Origin: Erpobdella octoculata
Taxonomy: Eukaryota > Annelida > Clitellata > Hirudinida > Erpobdellidae
Direction: 5' to 3'
Assembly (NCBI GenBank): GCA_963978895.1
Contig: OZ022239.1
Location: 10,298,774 to 10,362,773 of the forward strand
DNA length: 64,000 nucleotides
In this document: in pieces, positions 13,662 through 25,770 of the stretch
Layout of the letters: each line of letters begins with the position of its first letter
How positions within the stretch are numbered: position 1 is the first letter of the stretch
The notes under the pieces: model-generated
What the model was told of the DNA's origin: nothing
The model's database searches: none
What the model saw: only the letters and a program-made list of their open reading frames with translations
Made by a program: the position numbers and the translations under genes

Positions 13662-14347
13662 AGATGGATGGATGGATGGATGGATGGATGGATGGATGGA
13701 TGGATGGATGGATGGATGGATGGATGGATGGATGGATGGATGGATGGATGGATGGATGGATGGATGGATGGATGGATGGATGGATGGATGGATGGATGGA
13801 TGGATGGATGGATGGATGGATGGATGGATGGATGGATGGATGGATGGATGGATGGATGGATGGATGGATGGATGGATGGATGGATGGATGGATGGATGGA
13901 TGGATGGATGGATGGATGGATGGATGGATGGATGGATGGATGGATGGATGGATGGATGGATGGATGGATGGATGGATGGATGGATGGATGGATGGATGGA
14001 TGGATGGATGGATGGATGGATGGATGGATGGATGGATGGATGGATGGATGGATGGATGGATGGATGGATGGATGGATGGATGGATGGATGGATGGATGGA
14101 TGGATGGATGGATGGATGGATGGATGGATGGATGGATGGATGGATGGATGGATGGATGGATGGATGGATGGATGGATGGATGGATGGATGGATGGATGGA
14201 TGGATGGATGGATGGATGGATGGATGGATGGATGGATGGATGGATGGATGGATGGATGGATGGATGGATGGATGGATGGATGGATGGATGGATGGATGGA
14301 TGGATGGATGGATGGATGGATGGATGGATGGATGGATGGATGGATGG
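13662..14347. repeat. (ATGG)n microsatellite
   Basis: About 171 perfect copies of the tetranucleotide. It opens all three plus frames (Trp-Met-Asp-Gly) and a minus frame (Ile-His-Pro-Ser); none is a gene. A C-rich 100-bp segment follows at 14350-14460 that could be a repeat end. Confidence 0.97.
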
Positions 14348-14349
14348 GG

Positions 14350-15630
14350 AGAGGTCGCGTCCCACCTGCAATCTTTCGGTTCTGGGCTTAACTCTCTTAT
14401 AGGGTTAGTAGATTGAATTCCCTAGCTTTGCTGGTGGCAGGTAGATCTGGAACTTTTCCATTATGTTAGAATTATTTCTGGCGTGTCTGGAAAAATACTT
14501 CCCTATTAAGAGTTTGAAATAAAAGTAAAAATCGTTAGTCCTTGCTTAAATCAAGTGAGCCAGTGTCAGGGGTCAAATGAAATGTTATAACTCAATTGCT
14601 TTGTCATTATTTTGCCCAGTCTTGCAACGATGAGACCAAAGAAGCACAAAACTAGCAGATCAAAACCTACCAAACATGAACTCGATCGAGCCACATCAAC
14701 GGAGCATTCGATGTGGAGATGTGCGTTTCAGTTAATAAAAGTTCCCTTGAAACTGATTATTTTATGCATTAAAATCATTTAATGACGGTGATATAAGTCA
14801 ATGAAATAGGACGTAGTTATAATAATATTTGGAATGTCATTCATTGATGTTTCTTGTGAAATTAAATTTAGTTTTGGTCAGACGTAGGTTGAAAAAGCTC
14901 TCTTTTGCTTTGTTTTGTGTGCGTAAATTTTGATAAGATAAAGTTGGGTGGTCTAAAACGGATCTACGTGCAATTTTGATGAATTTAATGTTGATGACCA
15001 TGTTTATAATTTAAAACATTTAAAACCATTCAAATGATTAATTTTATTTTTTGAATTTTTTTCTTGAATTCTCCAGCATTAAAGTGTTTGCAACAAATAT
15101 TCGAGCTACAAAACAAAATACTGACAGAAACACAATGTCGACCAAATTAACATCTTAATTAACAAATCGTTGAGCATCTCCGCCGACAAAAGCACGCAGA
15201 TGTTCTTTTCAGACCGATCATTTCGGTCCGTTTGACATTTCAATCGACAAAAAGTTTTTTTTTAAAATAATACTTCTTTTAGGCTTATTTCATGTTTTTC
15301 ATTAACCGTTTCGGCATTTTAGTTAGTACGTTTTTAATATTGAAATTTATAAAAGCTTGTAAATTGGTTTAAAAATGTTTTTTGAATTTATTAAAAATAG
15401 TTTATTAATACGTTATGTTTAACATTTATTTGGAGTTTTACTCAAAAAATTACTTACTGTACAAATAATTTTTTGGAATGTTTTATTCAAAGATTCGCTC
15501 AACAAAAACAAAAAAGTGTTGAAAAAAGCAAGTGTTTTTTTTTATTTTCATTGTTCTTATGGTAGTTCTTTGTCCCAATTTGTCAGCAATAAAAACTTTT
15601 AACGACAATTGAAGAGGCAACAAATTTCTA
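14350..15630. other. Gene-free stretch
   Basis: Apart from the segment just after the ATGG array there is only AT-rich unique sequence. Confidence 0.45.
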
Positions 15631-15631
15631 T

Positions 15632-16276
15632 ATGGATGTCCAACAACATGGATGTCCAACAACATGGATGTCCAACAACATGGATGTCCAACAACATGGA
15701 TGTCCAACAACATGGATGTCCAACAACATGGATGTCCAACAACATGGATGTCCAACAACATGGATGTCCAACAACATGGATGTCCAACAACATGGATGTC
15801 CAACAACATGGATGTCCAACAACATGGATGTCCAACAACATGGATGTCCAACAACATGGATGTCCAACAACATGGATGTCCAACAACATGGATGTCCAAC
15901 AACATGGATGTCCAACAATATGGATGTCCTACAACATGAATGACCAACAACATGAATGACCAACAACATGGATGACCAACAACATGGATGTCCAACAACA
16001 TGGATGTCCAACAACATGGATATCCAACAATATGGATGTCCAACAACATGGATGTTCAACAACATGGATGTCCAACAACATGGATGTCCAACAATATGGA
16101 TGTCCTACAACATGAATGACCAACAACATGAATGACCAACAACATGGATGACCAACAACATGGATGTCCAACAACATGGATGTCCAACAACATGGATATC
16201 CAACAATATGGATGTCCAACAACATGGATGTTCAACAACATGGATGTCCAACAACATGGATGTTCAACAACATGGA
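15632..16276. repeat. 16-bp minisatellite with higher-order structure
   Basis: About 40 copies of ATGGATGTCCAACAAC. The left part (15632-15905) is homogeneous. The right part carries marked variants (ACAATATGG, TCCTACAACATGAATGACC, GGATATCC, GTTCAAC) that recur in the same order 176 bp later (15915 and 16091), an 11-unit higher-order repeat. Confidence 0.95.
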
Positions 16277-16539
16277 TATATTTATAAAAAAAAACGCACA
16301 CCTCCTTTTAGATTATTTACTTATCTTTTCAATTATCATACAATATTATAATTAGAATGTATAATTTTACTTATTTAAATAAATTGATAAATTAAAAAAA
16401 ACAGAATTACATAGATTACAATGTTTTTCTTAATTAAGATTAATTAAGAGCACCTGACTTTTAATGAGTTTAATTAGTTAGTTACGAGACTTAAAAACCG
16501 ATGCAGAAGAACACTTGACCTCCATATAATACTTCCATC

Positions 16540-16800
16540 TCAATTTGATCTGTCACCTACTCTTCTTGTTTGAGTTCAGCCATTTGCCAGGTGCGCGTTG
16601 TAATCGACACTAATGGCAGCACATGTGATAGCCAAATAGTCAGGTGCGCAGGCATGCGATGATGGTGGTCTCAATGCCGCTACTGCGGTCAAACCGAGCT
16701 TAATGGGATTGAATGGAGTGAACTCGTGGCGGGGGCGTAGTTTATGAGACTTTAGTGACCATGCAAAATGGAGGTTCGGCGATGAACTGGGTGATGATGT
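16540..16800. other. GC-richer island of unknown nature
   Basis: Clearly higher in GC than its surroundings and without simple repetition. No frame gives a convincing product. It could be a diverged repeat or an unrecognised exon. Confidence 0.3.
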
Positions 16801-16876
16801 TAATGAGAAATGACAGCTGTGGTTTTAATTGAAATGCAAAATAAATAATTTGTATAAAAATTATAAACACGCCTTC

Positions 16877-17019
16877 TATAAAATGCTCTGAGAAATATAC
16901 AATAAATTATAAACATAAAAGCGTGAGCAGCAATCGCTGCGATCGGAAAAATGCAAAAGAAAGTGCGCCACTTTTTTATGTTTATAAATTTATTTTATAT
17001 TTTTTTAGAGCATTTTATA
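16877..17019. repeat. Imperfect foldback (MITE-like)
   Basis: The left arm begins TATAAAATGCTCT and the right arm ends AGAGCATTTTATA. Pairing continues inward through TATAAACATAAAA / TTTTTATGTTTATA with mismatches, around a GC-richer centre. Confidence 0.6.
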
Positions 17020-17119
17020 AAAACTTGCTTATATTTTTTAATATTCTTTTTTCTTTTAATATTTTCTTCTTTTTCAATTTTTAATTTTTTCAATTAATGC
17101 TTACCAAAATTAAATAAAT

Positions 17120-17320
17120 AAATCTATAAATACAAAAGTCAATGTGTGTTTATTTCTTCACTTATTACATCCGAACCGCTGAAGCAATTTAAACGGAATT
17201 TTGCATGGAAGTAATTGTCATTGAGGAGAGGGTTTTGAGCAATTAAAAATAAAAATGGGTTTGTTGTTTTTACGTTTTATTTGAAAAAAAAATCTAAACT
17301 AAGCCAGGTAACCTTGCAAG
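17120..17320 (+). mobile_element. Helitron-like 3' fragment
   Basis: Contains the phrase TCCGAACCGCTGAAGCAATT, which I know from dispersed Helitron-like repeats of invertebrates. It ends in a weak hairpin (AAGCCAGGTAACCTT) just before GCAAG|T, close to the Helitron 3' terminus CTRR|T. A related internal stretch recurs at 17385-17475. Assignment rests on these motifs only. Confidence 0.4.
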
Positions 17321-17662
17321 TATATAATAAAGTTTATTTCTTTCAAAAAAACTTATTATGAAAAATGTTTTTTATCTTTATATCTAACGACTATTCGTAT
17401 GTCTTTTGTACAAATTCAAACCGCAAGACCAATTTAAACAAAATTATGCATGGAGCTAGTTATCAAAGAGAAAAAATAGAGATTTAAAAAAAATTGCTTT
17501 ATTATCAAAAGTATCTCAGGCCAATAGTGCCTATGTACGAACATTGCGTAACAAAGTTTAAAGTTTTTTCATAACAAGTTTAAACTGGAGGCCTACGCTT
17601 GCAAATGCTGAATGTACTTGTTTTGGTAGATTTTTTTTTAGTTTTTGTAACATTATGTTTGA

Positions 17663-18271
17663 CTAGCAGTCTTGAGGCTTGAAATTAGAGAATTTGAACC
17701 GTGCCTTCATACTAGAGTACTGCACTCCCCGATTTGTTACGGCCCGGCTTGGTCCAGCCCGTTTACAACTTGGCCTGGCCCGATTCATAAGCCAAAACTC
17801 CAGGCCCAGCCAGGTCCGTTTAATTTGGGCCCAGACCGTTTTACAGGCTTAAAATTTCTATAAACTTCACGAAAAATTCCGGTTCGTCCCACTTTGATTT
17901 TAGGTTTAGTCCGTCTGATGATCCTCAAATCACCGCCTAGCCCTGTCCTTGCAGTTACTTTAAAAAAACAAATAACTCTATTTTCCACGCCACATTTGAG
18001 GTCCTGGAAACCAAATTTAAAAAAAAATGGTAAAACACGTTTTTTTTAAGAAGAATCTAGATACCAAATTTCATCTCATTTTTGGTTTTTAAGAAAAAAG
18101 TTTGTTTTTCTGTTTCATCCACTCAGGAGCAAAATTTTTAAAAATCCTTTCTTAGTGGGTGCTTACGCTATAGAAGCAATATAAGTTCCAAATTTCACGT
18201 TCCTAGGATGAGGCGTTTGATCTCTGCGTTGATTATCAGTCAGTCAGGACATGTTCTTTTATATATATAGA
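17663..18271 (-). mobile_element. Non-autonomous Helitron, short copy
   Basis: Read on the minus strand it begins TCTATATATATAAAAGAACA (5' TC terminus) and ends at CTAG followed by T. The interior holds the GGCCCGGCTTGGTCCAGCCC-type segment and one copy of the internal unit ending in TTTGAGGTCCTGGAAACC. It matches the longer copies at 55536 and 62005, which have many internal units. The 3' hairpin is degraded here. Confidence 0.7.
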
Positions 18272-19790
18272 TTTATTAAATATAATTGATAAAAAATAAT
18301 TCAATAAATAAATAAAACAATAAATTTCATTATGATAATATTATATAATAAATAAACAATCGATTAAATTTTTTTTTTCATTTTAGAGTTATAATAAACA
18401 ATAGTCTCATCATTTTTGAATGGAATAATTTTTATTTCTAAATTAGCAATAATTTTATCAGTTTGCCATCATTTAAGGAATTTAGTGGTGGGAGGCTCAT
18501 TTTATATGTTTCTATGATGGGCAGAGTTCATATAAAATAAACGGCCCACACTTTTATATTTCATCACACTATTGGAGAGATATTTTCAGATAACAGAAAA
18601 GAAACTATTTCTTTGTTTTAGTACACTTAGAAAGAAGAGTATTTTAAAATGTTTTTTATTTTTATTTTGCTCACTTTAGTCTTTAAGCTTATTTTATAAA
18701 TCTTACATAAACTTATATAAGTTTTTTCATCTGTTCCACTTCTAAAAAACATGGATGAAACTGAAATTAGCTAAATTCCGGCGTGCTACTGATTTTCAGT
18801 TATTGATGTCGATTTCCTTTTAAAAAATAAATACATTATACGAACAGTAAGAAACGGTAAAATCTTAAACAGAGTTTATAAAATTCTATCGAGAACTACG
18901 GCCACCACTTCATTAATAAATTTATTTGCACACAAAACAAAAATTAAATAATACTGTCAAAAACTAATTTGTGTGCTAAATTCCAACTCAATTTGAAAAC
19001 GGGAAATAAATGAAACATTAATTACAAGATTAACAAGTAGCACACTCTACGACAAAGTAAAGTAAAAGTGTATCAATCAAAAAAGCGAGAGGGAGAAACA
19101 ATGAACAAAATGCTCTTAAAAATCATAGGTAACGCCAGGTAATCCTGCTAGTTGATAATAAAAATGGAAATAATAAGGACAAAAACAGGCTACACCGGGC
19201 ATCACAGATATAAATCACTCAGGTTCATCATTAAGCTGCATAGGAACAGATGTCTGTTGTGTTTTGTTAGCATGATAGTTAAATCATTTTGCCATTCCTA
19301 ACTAATGCTGATCACTTTAATTTTTTCGTTCACTAATTTGTGTTAGTGGTCATTTGTGACTCTCTTTTTGTTTAAACAAATAAATAAATAAATAAATAAA
19401 TAAAAAATATGTCAAAAAACTCTTAATACATAAACAGTTGAATGATTTTACAATTATTTTTTATTAAAAAAACTGTTTTTTAACAATTAATAAAAAACTT
19501 TTTAAGAGAGGAGAAAAGATAAAAAAAAAGGAAAAAAGAAAAAAAATCGAAACAAGAGAAAGTAAAAAAGAAAAAAACAACAACAAAGAAAAACCTGGGC
19601 AATACCGGGTGATCAATCAAATTCAAATCAAATTTATTTAACGCCAGTGTCGTAAACGAAAACGAAACTAGTTAGTTTTAAATAAACAAGTAAAGATATA
19701 AACAAGTAATGATAAAAAATAAATTTAAAAAAATGCTTTTAATTGCCTTTTTATCTGAGTCAACGAACTAAAATTTTTGAATCTAAAACA
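18272..19790. other. Gene-free stretch with repeat debris
   Basis: A short (AAAT)n lies near 19378-19404. Hairpin-like segments ending in CTAG|T (19125-19155) or resembling CCTGGGCAATACCGGG (19593-19610) look like decayed Helitron ends. No exon recognised. Confidence 0.4.
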
Positions 19791-19792
19791 AC

Positions 19793-20040
19793 CGTTAATT
19801 ATTTTGGACCTCTGGCGACTTATAAATAAACATCCGTACTGTTTGATTTAAGGCCTAATTCATGTCGAAAACATTTCATTCATGTATTGTCATCCAGAAT
19901 ATAGCTTTCCTGAAAGTTTTAGAGCTCTAGGTGGTTGAAAAGTGGGTGAATTTTTGCTTCTAAGATTTGATCACCACAGACAAAGAAACAAACAAACAGA
20001 GAGACAAGTAAAGTTAAATAAAAGCATTTAAAAACCAAAT
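19793..20040 (+). repeat. Dispersed repeat family, copy B
   Basis: Reverse-complement counterpart of 6950-7255, about 12.5 kb away. It starts with AATTATTTTGGACCTCTGGC and ends in an AACAAACAAACAGAGAGAC tail. Confidence 0.8.
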
Positions 20041-20282
20041 TTTATATGTATGTTTGTTTCTTTCTTTCTTTCTTTCTTTCTTTGTATTTCGAAAACAAAA
20101 AAAAAATTTATTGAACTATGTGTGCTGAATGTTTGTCATAGGAATTTGTTGTTTTACTAAATTATTTCAAGTTTTAACGTCATTTTTATTTCATACTATA
20201 AAGCTCTGAACTATTATTTTTATCAATTTTTAACATTTTTCAAACGATAACAGAACAACATTTCAGCTAGTAAAAAAAATGT

Positions 20283-20360
20283 TTTAAGGTGACCAGATGT
20301 AACCAGATGGGACCAGATGTGATCAGATGTGATCAGATGTAACCATATGTGACCATATGT
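20283..20360. repeat. GACCAGATGT decamer repeats
   Basis: Six to seven copies of a 10-bp unit of type GACCAGATGT / GATCAGATGT. Confidence 0.8.
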
Positions 20361-20579
20361 CGTATGAAATTGTTTTAATTAGAAAAAAGACCGTCCAGCA
20401 ATCGATATTGTCTCATCGTAAAATAAAAAAAAATCTAAACAGTCCCGGAGAATTTCGTCTTCTAAAAACGTTGTTGTCATGGATATGTCGATTGGTATCA
20501 TCGCTCAGAAAGATGTTTTGAATTTATTTACATGAATGTTTAATTATGTGGAGCACCACGTTGTCAATATAGAATTGTG

Positions 20580-20850
20580 TCTTTTTCTCTCTTTCTCTCT
20601 CGTTTCTCTCTTTCTCTCTAGTTTCTCTTTCTCTATTTCTCGCTCTATCTCTGAATTTTTTTTATCTTTCCCATTTTCTCTTTCTTTTTCTTTTTTCTAT
20701 CTCTTTCTTGGATTCTCTCATTTTCTATATATCTCTCTTTCTTTATTTTTTCTTTTGTTTTTTTCTTTTTTTCATTCTTTTTCTTTCACTTTCTCTTTTT
20801 TCTCTCTTTCTCTCTCTCTCTCTCTTTCTTTCTCTCTCTCTGCTTACCTC
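20580..20850. repeat. Polypyrimidine (CTTT/TCTC) tract
   Basis: CT-rich low-complexity run. The plus-strand Phe/Ser/Leu frame is an artefact. Confidence 0.85.
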
Positions 20851-20975
20851 TCCAACAGAAAACGACTCGTATTTTTTCATTCGCCCTCATCATTTTAAAG
20901 GTGACCTCTGCAACGCATGTGCAAGGAACGATGAAAAAATGAAAACAACAATTTAAAATAATAATAAATTTGTTA

Positions 20976-21243
<268 letters not shown>

Positions 21244-21312
21244 CATCATCATTATCAGCAGCAGTAGCCGTAGCAGTAACAGTAGCATAGTATTATCATT
21301 ATTGATTTTTAT

Positions 21313-21909
21313 TAGAGCTGCAAATAAATCACAATTAATTCGTTAAATTTACGCTAAAAATTTGCGCGGATTAATAAAATTAACGTCGTTAAATATTTTA
21401 ACGACTAATCTAAATTTTGCAACAAAAAAAGCTAGTGACCTGGGGATAGTCGTAGGTAGTTTTCCCAAAATTCCAGGGATATTGCGCCATTTATTGTTGC
21501 CTTAGCCACCGGCACCCAAGGCGGCTGCCCCCTGCCCTCTCACTACACCACTGATAAAGGGGCACATGCTAATTTAGCCAAATTGGCACAAAAATCTTGG
21601 CTTCTCCAGCTACAACTGTCTCGTGCGAAAGACTATTTTCATTGTCGGGGAACATTGTGACTAAAACCCGTGTGTCACTCTCTATCGACAACATTAACAA
21701 ACTTGTCTCGTTAAGTAGCTGGTTAAGATATGATGACAACAAAATTGATTTTAAATAAATGCACTTGTGATTTTAAATTGATTTTGAAATTTACATGATT
21801 TGAAATTTTTCGAAAATTATTCATACGATTAGTCATGATTAATTTTTGCGTACAATAGATTAATCACATGCTATTAATCAATTAAATTTTTAATCAAACC
21901 ACAGCTCTA
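21313..21909 (+). mobile_element. hAT transposon, internally deleted copy
   Basis: The ends are TAGAGCTG...CAGCTCTA and are flanked by a perfect 8-bp duplication ATTTTTAT (21305-21312 and 21910-21917), the length typical of hAT insertions. The subterminal sequences are AT-rich and partly inverted (TTAATC-type). At 597 bp it is far shorter than an autonomous element but still carries the end of a transposase frame. Confidence 0.85.
21597..21758 (+). pseudogene. hAT transposase C-terminal dimerisation domain, fragment
   Basis: The frame reads LASPATTVSCERLFSLSGN... and runs 53 codons to a stop. The S-x-ERLFS-x-x-G block is the hallmark of the hAT C-terminal dimerisation domain. About 20 bp upstream another frame reads NLAKLAQK, as expected for this family just before the block, so a frameshift lies near 21595. 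The DNA-binding and catalytic parts are absent; the element cannot move itself. Confidence 0.85.
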
Positions 21910-21975
21910 ATTTTTATCAATAAAGCGTTATTAAGTTTTGTTCATTTTAACTATATATGAATATTTATATTTATA

Positions 21976-22160
21976 CTAGAGACTGGCGGGGTTACCCGAC
22001 GTTGTCCGGGTTTTTATAGGATTTTCTCCCGTTGTTTCTCCCTCTCTCTCTTCTTTCTTTCTTTTTCCCTCTCTCTTTCTCTCTTCTTTCTTTCTCTTTC
22101 CTTCTCTCTTTCTCTCTTTTTCGTTCTTTTTCTCTCTTTTTCTTTCTCTCTTTCTCTAAG
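21976..22160 (-). mobile_element. Helitron-like 3' end plus CTTT tract
   Basis: On the minus strand the segment ends ...hairpin (ACCCGGACAACGTCGGGT, one bulge) then AACCCCGCCAGTCTCTAG|T, fitting a Helitron terminus (hairpin, then CTAG, insertion before T). A CTTT/TCTC tract (22025-22160) occupies the interior; no 5' end was found. Confidence 0.5.
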
Positions 22161-23660
22161 CATTTTAACATATAGTTATTAAAGTACTGCATAGGTCGGT
22201 TATTTGTGTCCCTGCAAACATATTCACAACATATTTTAATAAGCTCCTTTTTCTAAAAAGTTACTAATTATTTCAATTTCTTCTTCTCCACTTGCATTTC
22301 ATGTTTCTCACACGTGATTATAAAAAAGTAATGTTTCGAATTGCTTTTCTAAAAGTTACTATCAACCAAATGATCAACATGTAATTTCCAAAATTGATCT
22401 TTATTATCAACCTATCAATTTACTATCAATTATCATGTGGTTTTCAGTATTAATCTTAACGATCAACCTTAATGATTAACATGTAGTTTTCAATATTTAT
22501 ATCGAAACGATCTTCAATGCTTTTGTTAGAAAGTTCTTTTCAACATCGCCTTGACCTTGTTGAGCTGCTGTCACGTGGCATGGATTCTTGGCCAGTTATC
22601 TAACGATGCCAGATGCCGGAGCCATTCAGCCCTTGTAAGCGTGCTCAGGCACTGTGTACGTGTGTTTGTGTGTGTGAGGGTGCATTTGTATGCGTTTGTT
22701 TATGTGTATGTAGTGTGTATTTTATGTGCGTGTACATGTGAAAAGATTAATAAATAGTTTGTATTAATTAATAATTATTTGTGTTTTAGGAGCAGGCGTT
22801 GAAAGACAGCTTAATTATTCCAACTATAAAATGTTCTGATCTGATTTATTCAAATTTGTTTTTTCATTAGCAAGGAAAATAAAAATAATATTACTAATTA
22901 TTATTATTGTCACTCAAAGCTTTAATTTTGTAAATATTTTTTGTTAAAAAATTTTCCCACCTCGAGTTATAAAGCAATAAGCTCCGGGAAATTCAAATTT
23001 TCAAATGCATCGAAAAATAAAACTGTTGTTTGAAATCATGCAATAAAGTCTAGAAGCAAATTAGCTCATTTAATTTTTAATAAATTAATTAATTTTCATC
23101 ACAGTTCATCAATATGTTTGTGTGTTTGTGTGTGTTCATGTGTGTTTATTTTGTCAATAATGTCCCATCATGAAGAGGAAATATTGCTTCTTGAATGACA
23201 TTGTTGAGCATTACGCAGAATTCCGACTGTAAACATGAAATTAATTGTATATAATTATACATTGAACGAGTAAGCCGTAAAAACAAGGTTTTTTTCAAAA
23301 ATTTCATATTTCCGGATTTGCTGGCTTTTCATTTATTGCAAATTTTTTTTTTTAAACATTTTTTAATTTGTATATATAAACATTTATATAACTGTGTTTG
23401 ATTTTTTTTGTTTTAAAACATAGATCATTATATTAGAAAATTATTTTTGTAGAAAATTTTCAAACTTTAATCGAATGCATCGTCATGAGGAGCAAGCCTA
23501 TATTTCAAGTTTCGGCTCGATTGGATGACGGGAAATTAGTTAAATTTCACTTTCAATGTTTGCAAACATTCAAGCAAACAAGCATGCAAGACCGGTGGTG
23601 AAGTTAATATGAGAATTTTAAAAAATGTATTACTTGTATTCATACAAGAATGATGTGTTA
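22160..23660. other. Gene-free stretch
   Basis: TGTG-rich patches at 22640-22740 and 23115-23150. A segment at 23465-23600 (TTTCAAGTTTCGGCTCGATT) resembles dispersed-repeat interiors. No exon recognised. Confidence 0.4.
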
Positions 23661-23661
23661 G

Positions 23662-23664
<3 letters not shown>

Positions 23665-23716
<52 letters not shown>
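23665..23716. repeat. (AT)n microsatellite
   Basis: Dinucleotide run of about 50 bp. Three loosely similar GTGTTTGTTGTTTATGTGTA segments follow to 23860. Confidence 0.92.
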
Positions 23717-23721
<5 letters not shown>

Positions 23722-23899
23722 AATATATATACAAAAATTATGCGTTTGCTGTTTATGTTTCTATATACACAAATAATGTGTTTGTTGTTTATGTGTATAA
23801 ACACAAAAAGGATGTGTTAGTTGTGTATGTGTACAAAAATAATATGCAAATTTTGTATATGCAAATACCATTTGCGGTTTTGCAAAATTTAATTTTTGT

Positions 23900-25010
23900 A
23901 TGTTTAAAAAAATAACAAAAAAACAAGCAAAGAAAAACTTCAGACATGCGCACTATCGATTGTTATCCACGACCTTGTTGACGACTAACGACATTTCTGC
24001 ATCCACTTTTTCCGATTGTTTCTCAACAAACGCATCAGCCGTGCTCAATCTGGAAAGCTTTAAGTGTCGACTTCCATCGGTTATACGTGTCACGTGTCCG
24101 TGCCCTATTCGTGGTTAAATGGAATGGGGTCATCGTAATGTTACCGCGGCAAAAAACCCCACTCTCGCAATGGATCGGCTGTTTTTATCACGTGATATAA
24201 AAAGCCGTTTAAACAATTTAAAATGTTAAACAAAATCTAAGAGGTTTTCTAACAAGATTTTTCGTAAATAATTTTGAGCTATGCATATGTAATGAACGTC
24301 AAAAAAATGTTTACAGTTAGTTCACATCCTTTATTGTTTGTCTTTGAAGTTTCACTGGTTGTCTGTATCATCTAATTGCTGCTAATCAACGATATTTCAT
24401 TCAATAATGTACCCGGCGCAGAGGTAGTATGTTTCAGTTTTATTTTAAATTTTGTTGTACCTAAAATAAACAAATTTGAAGCGGCTATCATAACTATATC
24501 ATAAATAGATCATGGAAAAACCGAAATCTTTGCCCAAAATGAGAAATTTTCACCCAGTTCAGAAGCAGCAAAGAAGTTCCGCTCACCTAATTTCAAATCG
24601 CATGACGGCTTTCCACCCGCTCACCGCTCTTTCTTCTTTTAAAAATATTTTAAGTACGATCATGGTCTCTAACGTGAGATCCATGATCGATGGTGACGTG
24701 CGAATGTCAGCTACTGGAATATTAATGGTGACATGAAGTTACCGTAAACGCTGCTAGAAGGTCACTGTTTTTGTGGCTGTGAATGAAACTATGTAAACAT
24801 TAAATTCATTGAAAGGGTAGACCTAATCACCAAACAATCCATTCACAAAAATTCCATCGCCACGGCAACGTTTAAAGCGCACACGTCTCCTTTCTTGAAC
24901 GTTGAGACTCCCGTGCGGCTATTAGTCGTACCCCGAGAGGAGTAAAAAGTTGATAGAAACGTGTCACGAGAAGTCAGTTTTGAAGGTCGCCATCTTTCAA
25001 TGTAGTAATT
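23900..25010. other. Gene-free stretch
   Basis: Open frames at 23900-24118 and 24512-24736 lack recognisable domains or clean splice borders. I see nothing supportable. Confidence 0.35.
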
Positions 25011-25021
25011 ATAATAATAAT

Positions 25022-25048
25022 TACGATGACGATGATGATGACGATGAT

Positions 25049-25143
<95 letters not shown>

Positions 25144-25201
25144 TGATGATGATGATGATGATGACGATGACGTCGAAGATGACGGTGACGGTGACGGTGA
25201 A

Positions 25202-25249
<48 letters not shown>

Positions 25250-25291
25250 AATGACGATGACGTTGACGATGATGATGATGATGATGATGAT
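25022..25291. repeat. (GATGAC)n microsatellite
   Basis: Hexanucleotide-like GATGAC array with a GAAGATGACGGTGACGGT interior variant. Asp-rich and Ser-rich frames across it are artefacts. The repeat carries a CpG in nearly every unit. Confidence 0.95.
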
Positions 25292-25619
25292 AATGATAAT
25301 AACAACTATAATAGTAAGAATAATAAAAAATAATCTCATATGTTTTTGACAGATATATTTTTATGTCTAGGTTTTGAAGAGATTAGTTTTTAAATAATTT
25401 TTGGAAAAAATATGGGAAAACCCACATGAAGGGAAACTTGAGATATACACATTTATACATCAACGAAACGCAACGACATCACGTGGCTACGTTTAATTTA
25501 AAAATGATGAATCACTTTTGCGCGATTAAATTTGTAATAAATTGACAAGCCGTGTTGATGAGTTTGTAAATCAACGTCGAGTCTGGCAAAAAAAGAATTT
25601 TCCAGAAAAATGATTTAAA

Positions 25620-25745
25620 ATACACATTATAACACGCACATAAAATACACATTACAACACACACACATAAAATACACATTATAACACTCACATAAAATAC
25701 ACATTACAACACATACATAGAGACACAACAACACACACACACACG
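25620..25745. repeat. ACACATTATAACACACACATAAAAT minisatellite
   Basis: Four imperfect copies of a unit of about 30 bp, then an (AC)n run. It lies immediately 3' of the calcium-channel exon in its presumed intron. Confidence 0.8.
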
Positions 25746-25770
25746 CAAACACAACACAACAAAAGGATAC

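Noticed and set aside
13541..14416. Four long open frames of Ile-His-Pro-Ser or Trp-Met-Asp-Gly
   Set aside because: All lie on the (ATGG)n array; a 4-bp repeat without stops keeps every frame open.
15483..16301. Overlapping repeat proteins on both strands (Leu-Asp-Ile-His-Val-Val type)
   Set aside because: Translation of the 16-bp minisatellite in all frames.
20536..20956. Phe/Ser/Leu-rich frames
   Set aside because: Polypyrimidine tract artefact.
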